Below are positions 1 to 9,560 of a stretch of DNA of 64,000 nucleotides, in pieces. Made by a program: the position numbers and the translations under genes. Under the pieces are notes generated by a model, which did no database searches, was not told the DNA's origin, and worked only from the letters and a program-made list of their open reading frames with translations. The DNA comes from Allomyces arbusculus (Eukaryota; Blastocladiomycota; Blastocladiomycetes; Blastocladiales; Blastocladiaceae). The stretch is taken from contig JADHYV010000035.1 in NCBI GenBank assembly GCA_027604705.1, positions 180,748 to 244,747 on the forward strand. Direction: 5' to 3'. Position 1 is the stretch's first letter. Each line of letters opens with the position of its first letter.

Positions 1-1079
1 ATACATGGCCATGATACATGGCGTTGCCATGTGATCCGGGTTGTCGCCGCTGCGCCAAGGCACACCAGGGTTCCGCGCAAAGTCTACGATCCACTTGAGG
101 GGAGCCTGGTACAAGACAACGAGCCAATCGTCGCAGCACGACATGTCAAGGATTCGGAGCCGTTTCGGGTGAGCGACGCAGATCCTCGCGTCACACCCTG
201 AGAGAGGATAGAGGTGGATGTGCGTCGCGGTTCGCGTAAACGTCCATTTCGTGGCCGTCACACCTGCAGCCTTGAAGAGCGAATCTTGCGCGGCAACCAC
301 ATTGCCGCGGTTGTTCGTTTGCTCTGCGGGTGCAGGACCACTTGAGAACAAAATCGCAGCTTGGGCCGGTGGACTGGTAGATGGCGCAGAGAGCGAAATG
401 GGCTGCGCATGGAGGAAGGATCGGGTTTGCTGAGCGCGCAGCTGGCCCGCTATAAATGCAGCTCGTGAATGGTGAGCCACGGTTTTGACCGGGAATCTCG
501 CAGAATAGACATCAACGTACTCAAACGTGGCTCAAAAGTAATGCACTTGTCTGTGACGGTCACGATCGAATGTTGACCGTTGGGCACGTCAAGAAAATGT
601 GGGCACCACGCGACAACGTCCTCGACCGGCGCGTATTTGCGCGCAATATGCACCTTGCCCAGCTCCATCTCCTGCTCGTCGTTGGTCTTGAGCTTTCCAC
701 CGGACGTTGCGAGACGCTTGCCGAGTTGCTTGAGCTTGTACCAGTCGCGCGAGTCCCGGACCGCGCTCACGAGCGCGAGGCGGCGGTACTCGTCCCAGCT
801 CATGGGCCCATCCACGAGCGGCGGCTCACGGTACCGCAAGCCGTGCACTTTGCGATAGACAGCGGGCCAGAGTCGTGCCGCATCCAAGACCATGATGGTA
901 GCACGCCAAGAGCGACACACGTGGCTCGCGCGCAACAGGTCGACCGGGTCATTCAGCTGGTCGAAAATGTGACCGAGAACATTGGTGACGTCGAGGGCGC
1001 GGTGCCGCGACCTGGTCCGTGCGGTACGAGCTTCATCATGCTGTTCCCTTGCTGCTTGTGCTCGAAGAAGTGCAGACAT
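1..1079 (-). CDS. F-box protein, partial, with an apparent frame break
   Basis: The ATG at 1079 opens a frame whose residues about 30-65 look like an F-box (VLGHIFDQLNDPVDLLRASH followed by VCRSWRATI), the Skp1-binding module of SCF ubiquitin ligases. This frame stops at 450-452. The frame shifted by one base is open from about 531 to the window edge. It reads like protein (FEYVDVYSARFPVK, then HPKRLRILDMSCCDDW, then APLKWIVDFARNPG). I infer that the real protein switches frame near 530 and continues past base 1. I found no GT-AG intron there with the right phase, so either an unrecognised intron or a one-base indel is responsible. No substrate-binding repeat family could be named. The F-box call is fairly good; the 3' half is inference. 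Confidence 0.55.
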
Positions 1080-1551
1080 GTTGCTGCGTGCTGGCAAACA
1101 GCTTGGAGCCGGTTTTTTGGAGGTTCGGCGGTGGAGAACATGCAGCTGATAACATCGAAGATGTGCAGGCGCCGTCCTAGTTTATACCTGCATATCTGCA
1201 GATTTCGTTGCTTGTCTTTTGGTGTCGCTTGTGGAATGAATACCTCGAGCGGTCATGAGTCGTTTGTCGACCCAGGTACTTCAGCTCTCCACGGAGTCAT
1301 GCAAGGCGCGGCGCCAGTCATTTGCCAAACTGGCGGGAACAGGAAGCTATAACGCGACGCCGTTTCGCTGTGCAAATTTGCCGTCTTGATTGGCGCTCCT
1401 AACGGACGCCAGATCAACGGGCGTACGTTTGGCTGGCCCGTCTGTCAATCGACAGGCCTGCATTCACCACTTTGGCAGCAGGGAGCAAGCGGTAGTCTCC
1501 TACTCATGACGGCAAACACAAGTCGACTCCAACGTTTCATTGGGTTCGCGT
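1080..1551. other. Intergenic, F-box 5' flank to ROGDI 3' end
   Basis: Holds the F-box gene's 5' flank and the region just beyond the ROGDI stop. No convincing gene or RNA. The open frames here are antisense to the flanking genes or start at non-ATG codons. Confidence 0.5.
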
Positions 1552-3127
1552 TTACTCAGCCATGGCCAGCCCCGCAAACGCCATCAAATGACTGCTCAAC
1601 CGGGCGAGCAGCGCGCTCGCCTGGTGCAGTTTGCTATACATTTGCCCAACCGCCGCCCACGGGACCTCAACAATCATATCGCTCAGCACGTCGAACCAGC
1701 GGTCGCCAAGCATGCTACACGCGCAATTCCAAGTAAATTTCAAGACATCGACCCGCCTGAGAATCAGCCATCGGTGGGCAACGTACAGCGACACGCGCTC
1801 GTTCCCCGCACCCGGCGACGGCGCCCCGACGGTCGCCATGGACCGCACCGACGTCGATAATTTCATGGCCGACCGCGACGGACTGAGCGCCGCCACGCTC
1901 CCCGTGCTCGGCGACGATGCGACGGTCGTTGCGCCGGCGTGCCGCGTGGGCTGCGGCGTCACGCTGCGCGCACTCGGTGGCGGGCTTGCTGCCGAGGTCA
2001 CGGCACTACCCGTCGAGCTCGCACGCACGTGGTGGATCCCTTGCTTAAGCGCCGTCGTCAGCTTGTTCGTCGGCGTCCCGATAAAGCTGCCGCTCGAGCT
2101 CACATGCAGGCTCGACAAACTGCCGGCCGGAGCCAGCTGGAAGACGGTCAAGACGAGGCCCGCGGGCGCGACGGCGAGGCCGACAGCAAGATCGTCAGCG
2201 AGCTGCTGCACTTGCATAGACGGCGCCGAGAGCGGTGCGGCATGGGATGCGGCGGGTGCGGGGGTCGCGGCCGTCGACAGCGCGGCGTGAATCGACCGCT
2301 GCAGGTTGTGGAGGAGCTGATCGGGTGGACGAGAATGATGGTCAGTAGTACTGGCGGGTCGTTGATGCGCGTGTGCCAAAAAGGACGCACCGTCTCGATG
2401 ATATGGTGGTGGAACGGCTGCAGCGTCGACCGAAGCATCGTCAGCGCCGCAACCGTGTGGTGGTGCGTGTCCATGAGCGAATGCACGGTCAGCGGGTCGA
2501 CTCGCCACTTGACCATGCTGCGTGACGGGAACTTGACGGCCAATTCCTGATCACAAACAGACCGTCGACTCATATGTGTGTCGTCCTTCAGACATGGGGG
2601 CATCACGGAGGTCGTACCGACTCGACGATAGTGTAGCCGTGGAAAGTAAGTTGTCCGTGCACGCCCGCCGAGTCGCTACATCGAGCGCATTCCGACACGA
2701 GTCAGGCTTCCTTTTCCCGACGCTCTTCGCGCTCCTGTCGTGTTCACGCAACACATGAACGGACCCGAAATCGGTCGCAATCGGCAGCGTCGCCAACGAC
2801 CCAGCGGAAATGGCCGACGCGGGCGAGATACAATCGAGCGCGTCTTGCAGCAATACGGCCACGTCGGCAAGGAGCTCCGGGACGACACTTGTCAAATACC
2901 AGCCGAGTTCACGACGCTACGCGCCAAAAGTCCCATAGCCGCAATCGTGCATGGAACTCCCCGGTTTAGTGAAGGGAAACGGTCATGGGCGGCAAGAATG
3001 CAAGAAAGCGCGTGCTGACCATGGCCTGATCCTCACGCGCCCAGTCGGCCGTGTCGAGCGGATCCTTGGCCACTGGGCCACGGACAGAGCTCAACGTTGC
3101 TGATTTTGGTAACGCAGCGGCCGTCAT
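1552..3127 (-). CDS. ROGDI: ROGDI/Rav2 homologue (RAVE-type V-ATPase assembly factor)
   Basis: Modelled as four exons: 3127-3020, 2916-2761, 2546-2352 and 2316-1552 (407 aa, all phase 0). ROGDI/Rav2 is a subunit of the RAVE/rabconnectin complex that helps reassemble V1 with Vo of the vacuolar ATPase; that role is known for the family. Blocks that match ROGDI from memory of the family are: an N-terminal ELGWYLTSVVPELLADVAVL helix (like EFRWLLHDEV), VKFPSRSMVKW, LAVGLAVAPAGLVLTVFQL (like the LCLTVYQLH segment), and a final helical region around WFDVLSDMIVEVPWAAVGQM. A Ser/Ala/Pro-rich insert of about 90 residues lies before the last block. The 35-nt intron at 2317-2351 is unusually short and the 214-nt intron at 2547-2760 might hide a small exon. 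Confidence 0.7.
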
Positions 3128-4105
3128 GGTTGAGTAGTTGAAACACACTGGTAGATCGACGTCGTTGTTCTCTGGTCGCAACGGGTCCGCGTCCCTGAGT
3201 GTTACGCTTGGGTCCAACTTGCAGCTTGTCGGTTTGGAACGGGGAGCAAGCCCACTGACGTCAATTATTGAAGACCAGAGCACTTTGCGGGAAGTCGGAC
3301 AGGGCCGGTGCAGCTCTATGGTGAGCTGGACTATGTTTAATGAATTGCAGAGCGGCTCACGACATCGAGACGATCCCGCCAAAACTTTTGTCAGAGCCCT
3401 TCTGTTCACGTCTCGCTTTGTCTCGCGGTAGCCATCTGCTGACGGTCGACAGCTGGCCTTGGGCGCATCGTCAAGTGCCTGGAACGGATTCTCAATGTTC
3501 TCAGACTATCAATGAAGTTGTGACATTAAGGCAGGGGACGAGATTAAGATTAGTGCCGTCGGCCACATTGCATTGCGAGTGCCACAGCAGTCATTGATGG
3601 AAGAGAGACGACTGGTATGGTGGTTTGAAAGTGGGCATTTTCTAGTGCTCGTCGCGATTGCGTGCGGCAACAACTGATCAAGTTGCCAGCGGACCAATCT
3701 ATCAGCCATCGCCTCGAATTCACCAACGCCAGTTCATCCACGAGCGGCGGCAAGTTTGCGCTGATAGATCTATTATACTCTCCACCATTTTTCATACCCT
3801 CAAGAGCACGGGAAGCGGAGGCGCACCGCTGGCTATGACCAGACGAGCATCAAATCGTGTGTAGCGGCTGGGAGCTCATCCGTCCAATCGATCCGGTCAG
3901 GGACTTTGCATGTCAAGTCGCTCCACGCCCGCTCTACGACGTTAAGTCCATGGCTTCACAGGGCCAAGCTTCGATTAAAGTCTGAGGGCGCCGACTTGGC
4001 TCACACATCGGCATGTCGACACGAAAAATAACTCAAAAACAACAATCTCATGCTACTGATAACTCCCAGCCGTGTGCTAACCCAGCTCATCGCGGCTCAA
4101 ACCCA
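3128..4105. other. Intergenic, no gene seen
   Basis: AT-richer than its neighbours. It holds the 5' flank of the ROGDI gene and the 3' flank of the IKS1 gene. Only short overlapping frames occur, none with recognisable protein content. Confidence 0.5.
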
Positions 4106-6879
4106 TCACCATCCCCACACTGCACTCATGGGCCCCAGCGCGGCGAGCGCCGCGACATGCACAACGACACCAACGACCACGGGCCACCACGCCGTCGTCT
4201 CCGTCTCCGTCTCCGTCTCTGCCGGCTGCATGGCCGGGAAATCAAACGCGACCATGCCGGCACACGTCACGGCAATCGCGGTCGTCGTCACCTCGCTCGG
4301 GACCATCGCGACCGAGGCCAGTTTCAGGACTAGCAGCGTGCGCACCCAGTCGAGCCGCGTACGCTGCACGACGATCCACTGGTGCCCAGGTGGTGCCGGC
4401 GGGAGCGCCGATGCGGGTACGACGGGGATGGGAACACTGGGCACGGGGGCCGGGTCCGTCAGAACGAGCGCGCGGTCGGACCCTTCGTCCATGTCCATGG
4501 CCTCGGATTCCGGTGGTGCCGTCGCAGTAGCCGTGCTCGCCGACTCCGTTACGTCCACGTCCATGTGCTCCTCCGCCTCGCTCGCGGCCCCGCTCTCACT
4601 CGCCGCGGTCGTCGTCGAGTCTGGCGGCGGCACCAACTCGCGCTGCAGCCGCTCGAGCGCGCGCACCGCCTCGGCTGCGGTCATCCGATTCGCCGGATCC
4701 TTGGCAAGACACGCGACGATCCAGTCGCGAATCGGCGCTGGCACGCGCGGCGTCGGTCCGCACGGGAATATCCCGCGCGTCACATCAAACGCACAAATCT
4801 CGGTGCGCAGTCGGTCCACGTCTTCGAGCTGCGAGTACGGCAGTTGCGCGCCGTACGCGCAATAGTATCCGAGAAGACCGAGCGAGTAGACGTCGGCCTT
4901 GGGCGAGTAAGGGCGCGTGAACCGGCCGGTCGCGTCGGCGCGCAGCATTTCAGGTGCGGTGAAGTCGATCGTGCCCGTGTGGCCCGTGCGTCGGCGCAGG
5001 GCTTCGGCGGAGAGGAGCTCACATTCGCCAAAGTCAGAAATAAGGACAGTTGGGCTTGTGAGGAGAGCGAGCAAAGGTCAGATCTCTGGTCGTCTGGTGC
5101 GCGACTCGGTGGGGGAATTATGGTACGCACACTTCGCCCCCGCCCTCCCACGATAGCAAAATGTTCGGCGGCTTGACGTCGCGGTGCACGATAGAGTGCC
5201 GGTGCAAGTGCTCGAGCCCGCGAGCGATCCCCAGCAGCATATCGAGCATCGCCGCCGTACCCAGCAGCCGCACCACCTTCCCGGCCTGATCTACAGCCAG
5301 TTCACCTTCGGGCCCTACACTCGTCCATGCATCGGGCAGTTTGGGCAGCGCTGCGAGCGCCTTGGCTTGCCGCCGGCGCCGCAACGCCTGTGCACGGGGT
5401 GACATGAACCCTTCGTCGTCCTCACCAGTCAGTGGCGGAGGCGGCGGCATTCCGGGCAGGGCCACGTTCTCCGGGAACAGGTACTCTTCGAGATTCCCGC
5501 CACGCGCACACTCCATCAGAATGAAGAGCGTCGGGATTGGTGGGCCGAAGGCCGAGTGTCGCGCGGTCTCGAGCCACGCGTGCTTGTAGGCGATGATATT
5601 GGGGTGCCGCAACCGCTCGAGCAGCGTGACTTCCCGCAGCATGCGCGAGAGCCATGGGTGGTTGTTGCCGACGGCGACTTTCTTAATGGCGTACTCACTA
5701 TAAGATGAAGCACACTGTTGGTGATAAGTGGAAAAGGAGCGGGCAGCCATCGACTGAAATGAGGATCGTACCCGAGCGGAATATCGTCGAGAACGTGACG
5801 GCACAAAAAGACGGAACCGCGCGCACCGCGACCGAGTTTCTTCTCCTCGACAAAAAAACGCTCGTAGTAGCCCTGGTTGAACGATGCAGCGTTGACTGCG
5901 TCGTCGACGGCGCCGGTACTCAGCGTTCTTGCGCGCGAGGCCGTCGAGGGGGTCACGGGTGGAGGCGGTGGGATCGTAGCCGAAGTAGGGCTCGATGGTT
6001 GCGACGGCGACGGGTACTGCGTGCTGGTGAGGTGAAGAAAGGGGCATGATTAACACGCAAGCAAAATCGCCACAATGCGAAACCACCAAACATACTGCGA
6101 GCTCGCCAGGAGCCGGAAGTAGTTGCGGTCGAGAAATGTGGGCTGCGACTGTGCCGTTGTCGACACAATCCACGGCGAGGACGACGACGTCCCGTCGGAA
6201 TTGGCAGAATCGCCTGTGCGGCGATCGGCACCGTCCTGGCTCGAAGGCAAGACGGTCCCGAACGGTCGATGGCACGTCGGGCAGCAAAAGGAATCGTTCG
6301 AGTCCCAGCTGCGCAGTGGTGGCAGCACGGCATGAGTCGGAGCGGGCGTTTGCAGCGCAAGCGCGTGGTTGTCGGCGTTGTAGAGCACGACTTGGCGCGA
6401 CGCGTCGTTGCGGCTGGGTCGGCACAAGTCGTCAGTTCTGCACGGTGGAGAGGATGCGCAACCGCAATCGATACGTACAGAATGATGTGCCAGTTGGCGT
6501 GGTCTGCCGCGTGGTCCGCACTCGATTGATCTGTGCTCGGTAACCCCGGCAGTGCGCGCGGCGGTGGCAGGACGTGAGGTGGGCCTGCAACGTGGTGGAG
6601 CATGACGGGGCCGACACGGGTCGGGCGCGGGCGGGTAGCGGGGATCATTTGGTAGTTGCTGAACGGGCCCAGCGCGGGTGCTGGTGGCTCCTCGTCTGCC
6701 AAAGTGTCCTCGCCAGCGCCGTCGGTGGTGGTCGTGGTCAAGTTGTCGCTCGTCATGTTCAAGTCGTCGTCGTCGTCGAGGTCGGGTTCTTCCGGCGTGC
6801 CACTGGTCGTGCTTGCGCCTTCTGCGGGTAGTTGCGCGGGTAGTTGGTGCGGCCCGCCATGGCTTTGCGTGCCGCTCAT
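4106..6879 (-). CDS. IKS1: IKS1-type serine/threonine protein kinase
   Basis: Five exons: 6879-6479, 6437-6096, 6023-5772, 5697-5131, 5054-4106 (836 aa; frame closes exactly). The N-terminal region has the IKS1-family signature: VVLYNADNHALAL, a CPTCHRPF Cys pair motif and FLDRNYFRLLASS. The kinase domain starts with NQGYYERFFVEEKKLGRG. The glycine loop is near residues 311-320, followed by YAIKKV, HRDVKPPN at 503-510 and DFG at 528-530. An insert of about 85 residues rich in Pro and Arg separates the hinge from HRD. After the kinase comes an acidic, Ser/Thr-rich linker. Two hydrophobic stretches follow, around LLVLKLASVAMV and VVVGVVVHVAALAAL, suggesting C-terminal membrane anchoring, as in IKS1 relatives. 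A short GAGACG repeat encodes TETETET near the end. Cellular role is poorly known for the family. Confidence 0.88.
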
Positions 6880-7700
6880 ATCGCTTGTAGTCAATGGGAG
6901 AGCAGTGACAGCCGCTGGTGCCGCTGATGCCGCTGGAAGAGTTGGAAACGGGCAACGTGGCGCAGCCGGCCGAGCAAGACGCGTCGGTTGGAAATCGCGT
7001 GTTGCACGTGGCGAGAGCTGCGAGATGCTGGCAACCATCGGCACAATCGCGTCGAGCACCAAGCTGTGTCGTCGCCATGGCGATGGCGATTGCGTGCGCG
7101 CGGACTTGAAAAAAAACGCTCGTGCACGTCGAAGTGAAAATGTGGCTCTGACCGACCATCTGGGCAGCGCTCCTCTCTCAGTGCTGCTCATGGAGCACAG
7201 CCACCACAGACAACACTGTTGACGACCGCTGCCACGTCAAGGAGGCGCATGGTTATGTTGATTGCCGTCCAGACCAGTTTGGCCGGGATGGCCGGCGTGG
7301 CCCAGGTAGCCCAGGTTGCGCTGAACGACTTTGGCCGGGCTGCGACGCATGGACAAACGCAAGGAGGCGTGAAGAATGGACGTTCAAACGTTGGGCAACG
7401 TCCGCTATTCCGACGTCGTCTCCTTACAAAAAACATCTGGTAGGCCTCTGCTGCTCGTTCTTGGTACCCCGCCGATGTATGTCCGCCGGGAGCCGTCCTC
7501 GACCCAGATTTCGTCGTCCCTTTCGACCCTTCACCCCATTCCCCCCCCCCCCCCCCCACCCACCTCACGCAGCCCGTGCACAACCATCAACCACGCCCAC
7601 ACTGCACCAACGACAATACACGACCGTGCAACACACAGCTTCTGATTGCATTCGAATATACCAGCAGGACTTTGCATCTATTGTTCAAGTATCAACTACC
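6880..7700. other. Divergent promoter region, IKS1 / DUF2306 gene
   Basis: Head-to-head intergenic region of about 820 bp between the start codons of the IKS1 gene and the DUF2306-reductase gene. It contains a C17 homopolymer at about 7541-7557 on the DUF2306 side. No other gene is supported. Confidence 0.6.
7541..7557. repeat. C17 homopolymer
   Basis: Seventeen consecutive C residues in the leader of the DUF2306-reductase gene. Length is prone to sequencing error. Confidence 0.9.
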
Positions 7701-9354
7701 ATGAGCGAGACGACAAGCGACGTGACCAAAAAGCCGACGCGTGGCCCCTTACCTGTCCCCACCGTCGACCAGCAGTGGGCACGCATTGACCGGTTCTCGT
7801 CACGCATATTCTGGTCGACAACTGTGTCGATTGTTCTCTTTGTCGGTCTGTATCTTGTGGGACAGCATCTCGTCTTCCACGTTGAACATGTTCGTATTTG
7901 ATCTTTTTCCAAAACAGACGCCCGACTGGGTATTTCGCGCGTGAACCTGCATTGACCTGAGTATTTGACCTGAATGCTCGATCCTCATTGCCTGCCACAT
8001 TCTGCAGACAGGCTACACCAACAAGATCAATCACAGTGGGTTTGTCGTGCACTCTATGACCGGGTCGCTCTACTTGTACCTCGGCCTCATCCAGTTCCAC
8101 GCACCCACTCGCCAACGCTATCCGGCGTTCCATCGCGCTGCTGGATGGCTCTACACCATCATTTCCGTGATCGCCGCGGCCGGCGTCGTCGTAATCCTCA
8201 TTGGCGGTTCCATGGCGGGCGAGTCGGCGGTCCTCGCCTCGGCCCTGTACCTGCCCACCTGGATCATCCTGCAATGGCTCGCCATTCGCGCGATTCAAGT
8301 CGGCGACGTGGCTTTGCACAGGCGGCATCAACTACGCGCATTTGCACTCGCCTGCTCAGTCATGCTGACGCGGCCCGTCGCCGGGTTCATTATCGCGTTC
8401 ACGGTCGAGAACCCCGACGAACTCGTGCATCCGGGCGATGCGCTCAAGACGGCGCTCTGGTTCGTGTTCTCGCTCACGATGGCCGCGACCGAGGTGTTTC
8501 TCGTCTGGGAAGACCGCGCGGTGGAGAAGGTCGTGATTGTGCCGAGCTGCGCAAATGCGATTGCGGTCGTGCCGCTCTCGCACGTGGTTGCGCCGGGTAC
8601 GGTCGCATCGGTCCTGGTTCCGCCGGCGCACGCCGTCAAGTCGGTCACGGTGACGCAACTCACGCCGCGCACGATTCGCGCCGTTCTGACGCTTGCTGAT
8701 GGGCCGTACCTCGTCGTGCCCGGGCAGCATGTGGCTGTGACCGCGACCCAGCCGAACAGTGTGATCGACACGGCCCTGACGCGCGAGTACTCGCCCACCA
8801 CGCATCCGTCGCGCGCACTCTCACACCACGAGGTGGAGCTCGTCATCCGGCTCGCGCCCGGCGGCGCCATGTCGGCCCGTTGGCGCGCACCCGAGCAGTG
8901 GACGTGGTCCGTCACGTTTGTTCCGATCGTGCCCAACTGCGCGATGCAGCGCGCGATCGCGGCCAAGGACGCACCAGTCCTGCTCGTCTCGCTCGGTACA
9001 GGCGCGACGCCGTTCGTCAATGTGATTCGCGCGCTGGCCGCGGAAAAGCGGCGGGTGCACGTCGTCCAGGTGCATCGCGCGATCGAAGACATGTTCTGGT
9101 CCGCAGACGAGTGGGAGGCCATGGGCGTGGACGAGCAGCTCGTCACGAGCGAGCAGCAAATTGGCCGTATCAGCGCGCAAGACCTGGTGGAGAAGGTTCG
9201 CGAGCTCGACGGCAAGGGGAAGCCCGACGCTGCGGGTTGGCGTGTGATCGTGAGTGGGCCGCAACAGGCCGCGCGCGAGTTGACGCTGGCGATGCACAAG
9301 GCACTGGGCTGGGATGAGCACCGCATTGCGGCGGTGGGTGTGGACGACCGGTGA
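7701..9354 (+). CDS. DUF2306 membrane protein fused to an FAD/NAD(P)H reductase-like module
   Basis: Two exons, 7701-7889 and 8008-9354 (511 aa). The N-terminal half has about six hydrophobic segments (residues about 36-54, 81-93, 110-131, 137-160, 172-192, 209-228). It carries the DUF2306 pattern QFHAPTRQRYPAFHRAAGWLY around 92-112 and a second basic His motif HRRHQLRAF at 167-175. These His residues are candidate haem ligands. The C-terminal half resembles ferredoxin-NADP reductase-type flavoproteins. It has LADGPYLVVPGQHV, the FAD-binding REYSPTT at 322-328, PGGAMS, a GTGATPF nucleotide loop at 393-399, and IVSGPQQ at 477-483 in the place of the usual CGP motif. I infer a membrane oxidoreductase moving electrons from NAD(P)H via FAD to a membrane acceptor. 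The intron position keeps frame but is not verified. Confidence 0.72.
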
Positions 9355-9560
9355 AGATATCCATGACGTGGTGTACTGTAGCAAAAAGATTCAATGCGCA
9401 TCGTGCAATACAGGAGCAGCAGAAGAAGCAGTTCCGGACCCAACCAAATAAATAGATGCTGCATCACCAGCCGCGCATCGCGCCCCCACCCGTTCTGCAC
9501 CAATTCCCACTTTCCCAAACCAAACAGACAAACAAAGAAAAAACAAAGCGGCGAGTGCCC

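Noticed and set aside
8047-8699. Starting the DUF2306 gene at the non-ATG codon near 8047
   Set aside because: A first exon at 7701-7889 supplies an ATG and a first membrane segment, with a phase-correct junction to 8008.
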